Assembly (NCBI GenBank): GCA_017475765.1
Contig: JAFVEY010000005.1
Location: forward strand, 1 to 35,089
Direction of reading: 5' to 3'
Source of the DNA: Clostridia bacterium
GTDB lineage: Bacteria; Bacillota; Clostridia; Oscillospirales; Acutalibacteraceae
DNA: 35,089 bases
The notes beneath the pieces are model-generated. The model did no database searches. It saw nothing but the letters and a program-made list of their open reading frames with translations, and was not told where the DNA came from. The translations under genes were made by a program, and so were the position numbers. Numbering within the stretch: position 1 is the first letter of the stretch; every line of letters starts with the position of its first letter. This document shows, one piece after another, positions 1-8,268 of the stretch.

Positions 1-974
1 CCCTCCGCATGGTCATCATCATTGCCCTTGATGAAAACCGCTCTGAAAAAGCTGCCTGCATCAGCCGGCAGAAAGATAAATATCAGCGATGAAGCAACGC
101 ACTCATAAATCACCCTCAGCACCTCCGCCGCACTTCCCGACTGCACCGCAATCACCGAGCTGCTCAGCAGAAATGCAGCCGCCCCCGCAATCCGTCCCAC
201 AGGCGCAAACAAGCCTGCCATCAGTCCGCCGAAAGCATAGGCAGCACTTAAAAATGCAAATTCATACGAGGATAGCCCCAGAACCGTTCCCATGGATATT
301 CCGGCAACCGCACCTCCGGAAATTCCTCCGTAGCGTGACGCAAAAAGTATGATCACCACAGAAAGTATCCTGCCTATGGAAAGAGAGCCGATTGTCAGAT
401 CCGAAAGAGCAAGTATCCCTATACAGCCTGTCAGTATCAGGCAGGCAAGCTCCTGCGGCATCAGCATTCCCAAACTTTTCGTTCCACCAAGCATAATGAT
501 CGTCCGTGAGATAAAATATGCTCCTGCACCTCCGAGAAGCGCCTCTGCCGCATAAACCGAAAAAATCCGCAAAGAAAAACCGCTGACACTCATCATGGCT
601 AGTCCTGTCGCAAATGTCGGTGCAAAGCATACCGCCGCAGAATAAAGAGAATGTCTGTTCAGCTTTTTGATATCACCGAGGGTCCATCTTATTGCTATCA
701 CCGCAACCATTGCCGCAATATACCGAAAGCTGCCGCCTGAGGTCGGGAATACTATGTAGCCGATCAGAGAACCCAGAAATGCAGATAACACATTCGGAAA
801 TGGTACCGCCGCAGTCAGCGATATTCCGAACGGCGCATAACTTCCGAATACCGAACCGTTAGCCGCCAGAAATCCGAAACCGAAGCATATCAAATTGATC
901 AGCAGCTTTCCGATCCCCTCATTAGTGCCTGATCTGAGAAACTCTGCTTTTGCGGCAAGCTCACGCACCTTCAA
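1..974 (-). CDS. spoIIE: Stage II sporulation protein E, N-terminal membrane part (partial)
   Basis: About 324 codons are open on the minus strand from a TTG at 972-974 to the left edge. The start has a GGGGTGG ribosome binding site just upstream (981-987). The translation is almost wholly hydrophobic, with many membrane segments and Gly/Ala-rich stretches such as SYAPFGISLTAAVPFP, SGGSFRYIAAMVAV and GGAVAGISMGTVLGL. This is the pattern of the polytopic N-terminal region of SpoIIE, the membrane-anchored PP2C phosphatase that dephosphorylates SpoIIAA and activates sigma-F in the forespore. The C-terminal phosphatase domain would lie outside the window. A promoter with the unusual spoIIE architecture lies about 70 bp upstream and supports the call. 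The gene diverges from the LytTR regulator. Recognition is from sequence pattern, without an alignment. Confidence 0.82.
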   Translation of the reverse strand, partial: MKVRELAAKAEFLRSGTNEGIGKLLINLICFGFGFLAANGSVFGSYAPFGISLTAAVPFPNVLSAFLGSLIGYIVFPTSGGSFRYIAAMVAVIAIRWTLGDIKKLNRHSLYSAAVCFAPTFATGLAMMSVSGFSLRIFSVYAAEALLGGAGAYFISRTIIMLGGTKSLGMLMPQELACLILTGCIGILALSDLTIGSLSIGRILSVVIILFASRYGGISGGAVAGISMGTVLGLSSYEFAFLSAAYAFGGLMAGLFAPVGRIAGAAAFLLSSSVIAVQSGSAAEVLRVIYECVASSLIFIFLPADAGSFFRAVFIKGNDDDHAE

Positions 975-1044
975 AAAAACCACCCCTGATATTGATTTTT
1001 TCCTTTCTTTATAACGGACGCCAAAAGAAAGGTAATTTATTCAG

Positions 1045-1077
1045 ATTATAATTCAAAAGCAGACAATACTTTGTCAA
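1045..1077 (-). promoter_or_regulatory. spoIIE promoter with 21-bp spacer and overlapping 0A-like box
   Basis: On the minus strand a perfect -35 TTGACA (1077-1072) and a perfect -10 TATAAT (1050-1045) are separated by 21 bp instead of 17. In Bacillus subtilis the Spo0A-activated, sigma-A promoters of spoIIE and spoIIG have the same over-long spacing. TGTCAAA on the opposite strand (1072-1078), overlapping the -35, is one mismatch from the 0A box TGTCGAA. TGTCCAA at 1097-1103 is another one-mismatch candidate. Confidence 0.7.
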
Positions 1078-1152
1078 AACCGGTTTTATTGATAAATGTC
1101 CAATATTTTTCAAATCATGCAATTTTGCTTCATTTTTCGCAATGACACATCA

Positions 1153-1181
1153 TTGATTATTTGAATCTGTTGTGTTATACT
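1153..1181 (+). promoter_or_regulatory. Promoter of the LytTR/histidine kinase operon
   Basis: TTGATT (1153-1158), 17 bp, then TATACT (1176-1181), preceded by TGTGT. It lies about 40 bp upstream of the response-regulator start and diverges from the spoIIE promoter. Confidence 0.55.
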
Positions 1182-1222
1182 TGCAATGTAAGCATAAAAA
1201 GATAAACAGCTGTGAGGAAAAT

Positions 1223-1924
1223 ATGATCCGGATTTCTATTTGCGATGATGAAAAAACAGTATTGAATGAAATCAGCGGTAAAATTCAGCTTGCTTTTGAA
1301 AATGAAAATTGTCAGGCTGAGATATTCAAAACCGCCAATCCGTTTGAGCTTTTGGAGCATATAAAGCATAATGATGTGGATGTATTGTTTCTTGATATTG
1401 ATATGCCGAGCCTGAACGGGATGGATATTGCGCAGTTTTTAATTGACAGCGACATCAGAGCCTTGCTTATTTTCGTTACGAGCCATGACGCACTTGTCTA
1501 TCAGTCATTCAGATATCATCCTTTTGGATTTATCAGAAAAAGTTATTTTGATGAGGAAATCGGCTCTGTTGTCAAAAGTATTACGGACGATCTGCAAAAG
1601 AAAAGCGAATATTTTTCCTGCAAAACAAACGAAGGATTGTTCAGGTTCCTGCTTTCGGATATACTCTATTTTGAGTCGGAATCAAATTACATCAATCTGC
1701 ATTGCAAGGACAAAGTTTACAAATTCAGAAGTACCATTACAGCTCTTGAAAAGGAACTTTCCTCAAAGGGTTTCATCCGCACTCACAAGGGATTTCTTGT
1801 CAATCAACAGCACATTTTTGCTATCAGGGGTGATAACATAGAGCTGAGCAGCAAGGTGATTCTGCCGATCGGCAGAACTAACAGGGACAGCGTTAAGAAA
1901 ACGATACTGAGGTATATGAGATGA
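1223..1924 (+). CDS. LytTR-family response regulator (AgrA/VirR type)
   Basis: A 233-aa protein with an N-terminal receiver domain (about 1-120). Visible features are the acidic pair DD at 8-9, the phospho-acceptor Asp58 in LFLDIDMP, the Thr in IFVTSH and the Lys in FGFIRK. A C-terminal LytTR DNA-binding domain covers about 135-233 (ILYFESESNYINLH, then a conserved FIRTHKGFLVN). The ATG at 1223 is chosen because GAGGAAA sits directly upstream; an in-frame ATG at 1172 would add 17 residues unlike the family. The gene overlaps the downstream kinase by 4 nt (ATGA), so the two form a translationally coupled two-component pair. By position it probably regulates the ABC exporter genes that follow after a terminator, which is inference. 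Confidence 0.9.
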   Translation: MIRISICDDEKTVLNEISGKIQLAFENENCQAEIFKTANPFELLEHIKHNDVDVLFLDIDMPSLNGMDIAQFLIDSDIRALLIFVTSHDALVYQSFRYHPFGFIRKSYFDEEIGSVVKSITDDLQKKSEYFSCKTNEGLFRFLLSDILYFESESNYINLHCKDKVYKFRSTITALEKELSSKGFIRTHKGFLVNQQHIFAIRGDNIELSSKVILPIGRTNRDSVKKTILRYMR

Positions 1925-2646
1925 ACAGATACGGCAGGCTGAAAGAAGAATATGAAAAGCTCGAAAAGGACTACACCGCCGAAATCGCAAAAAATCTCGA
2001 TCTGCAGTATCAGATCGACAGCCTTGAGGCAGCATATCAGAGCAGCCGCAAAGAACAGCAGGAGATTGAAAAGCTGCACGAAAACACACGCCGACTTAAG
2101 CATGATATGAAGAACCATATTATGGTTATTGCCTCACACCTGAACAACGGAGAAATTGAACAGGCAAAGGCATATCTGTCTGTTGTGCTTGATAATCTCA
2201 ACCGTGTGTATTCGTATATTCAAACGGGCAATTCGGTGTTGAATTATATTATCAACTCAAAACTTGAATATGCGCATCAAAGCGGGATTCAGTTTAAGGC
2301 AGAAATTGAGAACCTTCCGTTTGCCAATATGGGAAGTGTGGATTTTTCGGCGGTGCTGAGCAATGCACTTGATAATGCGATCGAGGCAAGTATGAATGAG
2401 ACTGATAAATTCATCTATGTCATTATTTTCAAAAATCGTGGCTATGATACCATTACAGTCAAAAACAAAATTAGTCAGTCTGTCCTCGACAAAAATCCCG
2501 ATCTGATCTCGACAAAAGCCGATGGAGATACTCATGGCTACGGCATAAAACAGATCAAGACCATCACAGAAAAATACGGCGGTATCGTTGATATTTATGA
2601 AGAGGGCGGAATGTTCTGCATCAGTATGATGATACCATCGGAATGA
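1921..2646 (+). CDS. Soluble GHKL (AgrC/NatK-like) sensor histidine kinase without membrane domain
   Basis: A 241-aa protein. Residues 1-57 form a charged heptad-rich coiled coil. The phospho-acceptor His61 lies in RRLKHDMKNH. The ATPase domain has the N box (LSNALDNAIEAS, about 146-157) and a G box (DGDTHGYGIKQI, about 201-212), typical of HATPase_c_5 kinases that pair with LytTR regulators. The usual N-terminal block of membrane helices is absent and no signal peptide is visible, so the kinase should be cytoplasmic. Whether it senses an internal signal or docks on a membrane partner, such as the neighbouring transporter, cannot be told from sequence. It is coupled to the regulator by a 4-nt overlap. 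Confidence 0.88.
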   Translation: MNRYGRLKEEYEKLEKDYTAEIAKNLDLQYQIDSLEAAYQSSRKEQQEIEKLHENTRRLKHDMKNHIMVIASHLNNGEIEQAKAYLSVVLDNLNRVYSYIQTGNSVLNYIINSKLEYAHQSGIQFKAEIENLPFANMGSVDFSAVLSNALDNAIEASMNETDKFIYVIIFKNRGYDTITVKNKISQSVLDKNPDLISTKADGDTHGYGIKQIKTITEKYGGIVDIYEEGGMFCISMMIPSE

Positions 2647-2701
2647 TAGAATCTGCCTTTAATAGGAATTTTTTAATTTCGTTTACTATCAAATACAGTT
2701 T

Positions 2702-2731
2702 GAGGTTGTCCATTTCGGGCAACCTCTTTTT
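2702..2731 (+). terminator. Rho-independent terminator of the two-component operon
   Basis: A 10-bp stem GAGGTTGTCC / GGGCAACCTC with a 5-nt loop (2712-2716) is followed by five T residues (2727-2731). It lies 55 nt after the kinase stop codon. Confidence 0.85.
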
Positions 2732-2764
2732 GTCACGGATTTCAGGCAGTTTGTCCCAAGCGTA

Positions 2765-2792
2765 TTGAATTTTGAAATATAGTATGTAAAAT
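2765..2792 (+). promoter_or_regulatory. Possible promoter of the ABC-2 exporter operon
   Basis: TTGAAT (2765-2770), 16 bp, TAAAAT (2787-2792), located between the terminator at 2702-2731 and the first ATPase gene. The match is modest. I could not identify a clear pair of LytTR repeats. Confidence 0.35.
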
Positions 2793-2810
2793 AGAATCAG
2801 GTGAATGATG

Positions 2811-3779
2811 ATGATTGTAATGAAAAATTTGATAAAAACATTTCCAGGCGGCATAACGGCTGTGAATGATATTTCGCTCCATATCGCACAAGGGGAAACA
2901 ATCGGTCTTATCGGTGCGAACGGCGCAGGAAAAACAACGCTTATCAAAATGATTTGCGGATTGTATCTGCCCACAAGCGGATATATACGTGTATTCGGTG
3001 AAAATCCGTATGGCAGAAAATCAAAAACGCCCCGTATCGGAATGGTGACGGGACAGGTCATTACTGACGGATACAATTATCATTTCGGTCACGGCAGTTC
3101 TCTTTTGCAGGACAATATGTCGCTGGATCTCAATATGAGGCTCATTAAAACAATTTACAAAATTTCAGATGATATTTACAAAAAACGACTTACAGAAATT
3201 CTGCCGGAGTTCGATCTGAAGGAGCTTTTGCATTACAGGGTAAATCAACTGTCGCTCGGTCAGCGAATGAAAGCGGAGGTTGCAGCGGTGCTGCTGTTCG
3301 AGCCGGATTTGCTGATACTGGATGAACCTTTTATCGGAATTGATGTCATGGCAAAAGAAACTATCGGAAAAATCTTACAGGATATTGCCGTCAGTAAGAA
3401 AAGCACCGTCATTCTGACAACGCATAATGTGGAGGAATTGGAGAAGATCTGTGGCAGAATTGTCCTGATTGACAGCGGAAGGCTTGTCTATAACGGCAGC
3501 TTTGACAGACTCAAAAGAATGCACATCGGCTTGAATTCCATGCACATCAGATTTGATGGTATGCCGCCCGATTTGCAGGACTTTCCGATTGAGCGGTACA
3601 TTATTCACAACAATATCCTCACGCTTTACTACGACAATAGTGTGGTAAGCTCGAAGGATATTTCAAACTATCTTCTGTCAAACGGGAAAGTAAAGGATAT
3701 TTTGATCCGGAAACCGTCAGCAGAGGAAATTATCAGGGAGTTATACAAGGAGGGCAACAATGTCAGAAACAATTATTGA
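2811..3779 (+). CDS. ABC-2 type transporter ATP-binding protein (first of two)
   Basis: About 322 aa. Residue numbers here count from the first ATG at 2805: Walker A GANGAGKTT (37-45), signature LSLGQRM (149-155), Walker B LLILDEP (169-175) and the switch His207 in TTHNVEE are all present. The family is the long ATPase type (COG4586-like) that travels with paired ABC-2 permeases. Compared with the second ATPase it has about 13 extra residues just after the Q-loop Gln (VTGQ), rich in Tyr and His. Four near-contiguous ATGs exist (2805, 2808, 2811, 2820); 2811 gives the best spacing from AGGTGA at 2799-2804. The 3' end overlaps the next gene by 20 nt. The substrate is unknown; export is likely by family. 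Confidence 0.88.
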   Translation: MIVMKNLIKTFPGGITAVNDISLHIAQGETIGLIGANGAGKTTLIKMICGLYLPTSGYIRVFGENPYGRKSKTPRIGMVTGQVITDGYNYHFGHGSSLLQDNMSLDLNMRLIKTIYKISDDIYKKRLTEILPEFDLKELLHYRVNQLSLGQRMKAEVAAVLLFEPDLLILDEPFIGIDVMAKETIGKILQDIAVSKKSTVILTTHNVEELEKICGRIVLIDSGRLVYNGSFDRLKRMHIGLNSMHIRFDGMPPDLQDFPIERYIIHNNILTLYYDNSVVSSKDISNYLLSNGKVKDILIRKPSAEEIIRELYKEGNNVRNNY

Positions 3780-4761
3780 TGTAAATAACTTATGCAAGAC
3801 CTTTAAAATCCACAAACGCAGCTCAGGCTTCAAGGGTGCAGTTAAGAACATTTTTTATCCAACATATGAGTATAAAAAAGCGGTCAGCAATGTCAGCTTC
3901 CATATCAAAGAGGGTGAAATGGTCGGTTTTATCGGTCCGAACGGTGCAGGCAAATCCACAACAGTCAAAATGCTTTCAGGAATTCTCTATCCCGACAGCG
4001 GTGATATAACCGTTGCCGGCTATATTCCGCACAAACAGCGCAAAGAATATGTGGCGAATATCGGCGTTGTATTTGGTCAGAAATCGCAGATTTCATGGGA
4101 TTTGTCACCGCTTGACAGCTATGAGGTCATCAGGCACATCTACAAAATTCCCGAAAATAAATATAAAGAGAACCTTGAACGCTTTACCCAACTGCTTGAT
4201 ATGAGTCAATTTATCAATCAGCCCGTGCGCCAGCTTTCTCTCGGTCAGCGAATGAGGGCTGACATTGCCGCTGCTTTGCTTCACTCGCCGAAGATCGTTT
4301 TCTTTGATGAGCCGACAATCGGCATTGATGTTGTGGGTAAGGATAAAATCCGGAAGTTTATTAAAACGCTGAATCAGACCGACAATATCACGATGATTTT
4401 CACTACCCACGATATGCAGGATATTGAAAAAACCTGTGAGCGCCTGATTATCATTGACGATGGTCAGAAACTGTATGACGGCAGTCTTGAAAACGTGAAG
4501 AAAGGCTATGTTTCCTCACGGATTATTGAGGCTGAATTTGAGAGCCTGCCCATCCAGCTTGACCTTCAAAATGCAGAGGTTACGGATGTTGACAACAACA
4601 TTTTGAAAAAGATTATTTCATTTAATGCGGACGAGGTAAGTGTCAATGAGATTATGACAGAGCTGATGAACACCCACAACATAAAGGATATTTCAATCAA
4701 AGAGCCTGAGATTGATGCAATTATCCGTGACATCTATGAAGGCAAAATTGTAATGAGGTAG
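3760..4761 (+). CDS. ABC-2 type transporter ATP-binding protein (second of two)
   Basis: A 333-aa ATPase with Walker A GPNGAGKST (59-67), Q-loop in VVFGQKSQ, signature LSLGQRM (159-165), Walker B IVFFDEP (179-185) and switch His217. Residues 230-333 form the extra C-terminal domain of this subfamily. It is similar to the preceding gene throughout the nucleotide-binding core, so the pair probably arose by duplication and works as a heterodimer. An AAGGAGGG ribosome binding site lies inside the preceding gene; the start at 3760 overlaps that gene. It is followed after 4 nt by the first permease. Confidence 0.9.
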   Translation: MSETIIDVNNLCKTFKIHKRSSGFKGAVKNIFYPTYEYKKAVSNVSFHIKEGEMVGFIGPNGAGKSTTVKMLSGILYPDSGDITVAGYIPHKQRKEYVANIGVVFGQKSQISWDLSPLDSYEVIRHIYKIPENKYKENLERFTQLLDMSQFINQPVRQLSLGQRMRADIAAALLHSPKIVFFDEPTIGIDVVGKDKIRKFIKTLNQTDNITMIFTTHDMQDIEKTCERLIIIDDGQKLYDGSLENVKKGYVSSRIIEAEFESLPIQLDLQNAEVTDVDNNILKKIISFNADEVSVNEIMTELMNTHNIKDISIKEPEIDAIIRDIYEGKIVMR

Positions 4762-4765
4762 CAAC

Positions 4766-5554
4766 ATGAACACATACATACAATTTGCGGTAATAAAATT
4801 CCGCAACAAAATGGCATACCGCTTTGATTATCTGCTGGGAATACTCAACACGCTGCTGTCGTTTGTCGTATACTGGAGCATATATAAGGCTCTTTACGAC
4901 GGCGCATCAGCTGTTGACGGCGTTACGTTTTCTATGGTAACCACCAATTTTATCATATCATTAGGACTCAGCAGCGCCTTCTCGAAAAACGAGATGTTTC
5001 TGCAGGATAAAATCAAGCAGGGAACCATTGCAAACGAGCTGTTAAAGCCTGTCAATTTCAAGCTGAGAATGTTGTTTGAGGACATTGGCGAAGGTGCTTT
5101 CAGCGTGGTTTTTAACTTCCTGCCGACAGTCGTTATCGCTGCGTTCTTTGCAGAGCTGAGCGCACCGTCAAGTGCGGTGAATATTTTTCTTTGCCTTATC
5201 AGCGTGGTTCTCGGCTATATTGTCCTATGGCAGATCAGCTTTATTGTGCAGAGCTGGTCATTCTGGCTGTTCAGCGTGTGGGGTCTGGTAACGATCAAAA
5301 ATGTCATTATCAACATACTGGCAGGCGCTTATATCCCAATGTGGTTTATGCCCGATTGGCTGAAAAATGCGATTCGATTCACCCCCTTTGACTCCATCTA
5401 CTTCACGCCTGTTCAGCTATATCTCGGAGAATTGCAGGGGTGGGAAATTCTGATCAACTTTGCAAGGCAGATTTTGTGGATTGTTATTTTGTATGGTATA
5501 GGTGAATTATGCTGGCGAAAAGGAATCAAACGTCTTGTGGTGCAGGGAGGCTGA
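4766..5554 (+). CDS. ABC-2 family transporter permease (COG4587-like)
   Basis: A 262-aa integral membrane protein with about six hydrophobic segments, among them YLLGILNTLLSFVVYWSIY (about 20-40), NIFLCLISVVLGYIVLWQIS (about 135-155) and a C-terminal IVILYGIGELCW. Length, topology and the conserved two-ATPase, two-permease neighbourhood fit the ABC2_membrane_6 type of exporter permease. GAGGTAG overlapping the stop of the upstream gene serves as ribosome binding site. It is cotranscribed with its neighbours (gaps of 3-4 nt). No substrate can be assigned. Confidence 0.85.
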   Translation: MNTYIQFAVIKFRNKMAYRFDYLLGILNTLLSFVVYWSIYKALYDGASAVDGVTFSMVTTNFIISLGLSSAFSKNEMFLQDKIKQGTIANELLKPVNFKLRMLFEDIGEGAFSVVFNFLPTVVIAAFFAELSAPSSAVNIFLCLISVVLGYIVLWQISFIVQSWSFWLFSVWGLVTIKNVIINILAGAYIPMWFMPDWLKNAIRFTPFDSIYFTPVQLYLGELQGWEILINFARQILWIVILYGIGELCWRKGIKRLVVQGG

Positions 5555-5557
5555 GCG

Positions 5558-6364
5558 ATGAAGGACATTATTTCACTTTTCTTTGCTTATGCAAAATCGG
5601 GGCTGAAAAGCCGCTTTCAATACAAACTTGATGCGATTGTCGTGATCTTTGCGGTGTTTCTGCGTGAAGCAGGCGGCATTATTGCGATGTATCTCGCCCT
5701 GCTTAAATTTGACACGATCAACAACTGGAATATTGATGAGCTGCTGTTTCTGTTCAGCCTGATTTTTATCACTTACGGAATTTTCATTGTTTTCTTTATG
5801 GCTTTGCGTGACTTTTCCGATTGGATCAAGCACGGCGATTTTGACCGTGTGATGGTGCGTCCGAGGGGACTGCTGACACAGCTTGTGCTATGCGGGGCAG
5901 ACTGGCTGGCAGCGTTCGGTCACGGAACACTCGGCATTATCTTATTTATCGTCTCGGCCAATAAGGTCGGCATACAATGGGATTTCGGAATGGCAGTCTA
6001 TTACGTTGTGATCGTCATCAGCGGTGTCTTGATTCAGGGCGCTGTTTTCCTGATTTTCTCTGCGGTGAGCTTTTATGTTGTGGAAACGAACAGCTTGAAG
6101 GAAATCTTCTATTGGAATATGCGAAAATTTGCGATTTATCCGCTGAGCATTTATCATAAATTTATCCAGTCGATTCTGATTTTCGTAGTACCGTTTGCGT
6201 TTGTCAATTACTTTCCGGCACAGTTTTTCCTGCGCAAGGCAGATATGGCGGCATACCCCGACTGGGTCATGTATATCTCGCCGATTGTTGGCATTGTGCT
6301 CTACATCATCGCATATTCCTTTTGGAAGTTTAGTCTGAGATATTATAAAAGCACAGGTAACTAA
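5558..6364 (+). CDS. ABC-2 family transporter permease (COG3694-like)
   Basis: A 268-aa membrane protein, the second permease of the cassette, with about six hydrophobic spans (for example AIVVIFAVFLREAGGIIAMY, AVYYVVIVISGVLIQGAVFL and a C-terminal ISPIVGIVLYIIAYSFW). The motif DWIKHGDFDRVMVRPRG between spans is typical of the family. GGGAGG lies 13 nt before the ATG, and the gene starts 3 nt after the preceding stop. Together with 4766-5554 it should form the membrane half of a heteromeric exporter powered by the two ATPases upstream. Confidence 0.86.
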   Translation: MKDIISLFFAYAKSGLKSRFQYKLDAIVVIFAVFLREAGGIIAMYLALLKFDTINNWNIDELLFLFSLIFITYGIFIVFFMALRDFSDWIKHGDFDRVMVRPRGLLTQLVLCGADWLAAFGHGTLGIILFIVSANKVGIQWDFGMAVYYVVIVISGVLIQGAVFLIFSAVSFYVVETNSLKEIFYWNMRKFAIYPLSIYHKFIQSILIFVVPFAFVNYFPAQFFLRKADMAAYPDWVMYISPIVGIVLYIIAYSFWKFSLRYYKSTGN

Positions 6365-6441
6365 CAAAAATGCAGATATCAAAACCGGATAGATCCATAA
6401 TAATTCTGATTTACTGCACTAGCCAAAACTAAATAACAGCA

Positions 6442-6471
6442 CAAAGAGTCGGTTGTAAAATCGGCTCTTTG
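6442..6471 (+). terminator. Probable terminator hairpin after the exporter operon
   Basis: A 10-bp stem CAAAGAGTCG / CGGCTCTTTG (one T-G pair) encloses a 10-nt loop. There is no good T run afterwards, so termination may be inefficient. Apart from this hairpin and the promoter at 6664-6692, I see nothing else in the 6365-6792 gap. Confidence 0.4.
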
Positions 6472-6663
6472 TTCGTACAAAGAACATCCAGGAAATGCGA
6501 TCTTTATAGTCATTTGAAACGGCTGTCGAAAAAAATCCGTCAGAAATTTGAGATATATGGCGAAATTTATTCCGATGAAGATTTTTTGCACTAAAAGCTC
6601 ACTTAACCTAAAACTTACGTCGGATTCGTCCTTACTTTCAGGTCATTTTGGTATTATTCATTA

Positions 6664-6692
6664 TTGATAAAAACAATAAAAAATAATATAAT
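6664..6692 (+). promoter_or_regulatory. Promoter of the Y-family polymerase/YolD operon
   Basis: TTGATA (6664-6669), 17 bp, TATAAT (6687-6692), leaving a leader of about 95 nt before the ATG. I see no LexA box of the GAAC-N4-GTTC type near it, so SOS control is not evident. Confidence 0.6.
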
Positions 6693-6792
6693 ATATAGTG
6701 AAATGGTGAAATAAAAGCGATTATAGTATTTTCATTGCAGCCTGACAGATTTTCTTTTAGGACGTGCTGAACTTTTTTAGGAGGCTCTATCC

Positions 6793-8268
6793 ATGGCAGA
6801 TAACCGTACAAAATCATATATTTGTATTGATCTGAAGTCGTTCTATGCCTCGGTTGAATGTGTCACAAGAGGACTTGATCCGCTGACAACGAACCTTGTT
6901 GTGGCAGATAGTACAAGAACGGAAAAAACGATTTGTCTTGCGGTAACACCCTCACTCAAGGCTTTCGGAATTTCCGGACGTGCAAGACTTTTTGAGGTAG
7001 TACAAAAAGTAAAGGAAATCAACGAAAACCGACTCAGACGGATACCTCTTAAAATGTTTTCGTGTAAATCGGCAGATGCATCGGAAATCAAAACCGATCA
7101 CGAAGCAGAAATAGATTTTATTATCGCTCCGCCCAGAATGGCGCACTATATGGAAATCAGCACACAGATTTACAGCATATATCTTCGCTACATTGCCCCC
7201 GAAGATATTCATGTTTATTCTGTCGATGAGGTATTCATTGATGCGACAGCATATCTGACAGCATACCAATGTACTCCTCACGAGCTTGCAATCAAAATGA
7301 TACGGGATATACTGGAAGAAACAGGTATCACCGCAACGGCAGGAATCGGTACCAATATGTATCTTGCCAAAATTGCAATGGATATATCGGCAAAGCATAT
7401 ACCGCCCGATAAAGACGGTGTGAGAATTGCAGAGCTTGATGAAATGTCCTATCGCCGCAGTCTATGGGAGCATGAGCCGCTGACCGATTTCTGGCGTGTC
7501 GGCAGGGGTTATGCGGCAAAATTAAAAAAGTACGGCATCCACACCATGGGCGATATTGCAAGATGCTCTGTTGATAATGAGGAGCTTTTGTATCAGCTGT
7601 TCGGTATCAATGCGGAGCTTCTTATTGATCACGCATGGGGTATTGAACCCTGCACAATGGAGGATATCAAGAATTTTAAGCCGCAGTCAAAATCCATCAG
7701 TCAGGGACAGGTATTGTCTTGTCCGTATGATTTTGAAAAGGCAAGGCTTATCATCAGGGAAATGACAGAGCTGTTGGTGCTTGACCTTGTTGATAAAAGG
7801 CTTGCTGCCGATCAAATCGTGCTGACAGTCGGCTATGATATTGACAACAAAGGCTATTCCGGAGAATTTGAAACCGACCGATACGGCAGAAAAGTCCCTA
7901 AACAGGCACACGGTTCAATAAATCTTGATAAACAGACCTCTTCTCTCCGTCATATCATCAAAAAAACGCTGGAGCTTTTTGACAGGATCGTCAATAAAAA
8001 ACTGCTTGTGCGAAGAATGTATGTTGTCGCCAATCATACCGTTTCCGAAGATGAAATAACAAATGAACCTGTGCAGTTGAGTCTGTTTGATGACTATGAG
8101 GAAACGGAGAAAGCAGAACAGGACGAAAAGAAAGAACGCAGCCTTCAGGAAACTGTCATCAGGCTGCGCAAAAAGTTAGGAAAGAATTCTGTTGTAAAGG
8201 GCATGAATCTTCAGGAAGGTGCCACTACCATCAACCGCAACAAACAGATCGGAGGTCATAAGGCATAA
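6793..8268 (+). CDS. Y-family DNA polymerase (UmuC/UvrX/YqjW type)
   Basis: A 491-aa translesion polymerase. The N-terminal palm motif is YICIDLKSFYASVEC (catalytic Asp in ICIDLKSFYASVE). The second acidic motif YSVDEVFID lies near 150. A helix-hairpin-helix region near 180-210 contains TATAGIGTNMYLAKIAMD, and the little-finger domain follows. The C terminus contains PVQLSLFDDYEE, matching the beta-clamp-binding consensus QLSLF seen in many Y-family polymerases. Length and motifs fit the UvrX/YqjW subfamily of Firmicutes rather than the shorter DinB. AGGAGG lies 8 nt before the ATG. The stop codon TAA overlaps the start of the YolD-like gene (TAATG), so the two are translationally coupled. 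Confidence 0.93.
   Translation: MADNRTKSYICIDLKSFYASVECVTRGLDPLTTNLVVADSTRTEKTICLAVTPSLKAFGISGRARLFEVVQKVKEINENRLRRIPLKMFSCKSADASEIKTDHEAEIDFIIAPPRMAHYMEISTQIYSIYLRYIAPEDIHVYSVDEVFIDATAYLTAYQCTPHELAIKMIRDILEETGITATAGIGTNMYLAKIAMDISAKHIPPDKDGVRIAELDEMSYRRSLWEHEPLTDFWRVGRGYAAKLKKYGIHTMGDIARCSVDNEELLYQLFGINAELLIDHAWGIEPCTMEDIKNFKPQSKSISQGQVLSCPYDFEKARLIIREMTELLVLDLVDKRLAADQIVLTVGYDIDNKGYSGEFETDRYGRKVPKQAHGSINLDKQTSSLRHIIKKTLELFDRIVNKKLLVRRMYVVANHTVSEDEITNEPVQLSLFDDYEETEKAEQDEKKERSLQETVIRLRKKLGKNSVVKGMNLQEGATTINRNKQIGGHKA

Noticed and set aside
89-630. Short open frames on both strands inside the first kilobase
   Set aside because: They lie inside the long spoIIE reading frame, which is open from 974 to the left edge and has a coherent membrane-protein translation.
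3060-3110. Missing Q-loop glutamine in the first ABC-2 ATPase
   Set aside because: On alignment with the second ATPase the Gln in VTGQ matches VFGQ; the difference is about 13 inserted residues after it.
6693-6792. LexA/SOS operator before the Y-family polymerase
   Set aside because: No GAAC-N4-GTTC type dyad could be found, so SOS control is not claimed.
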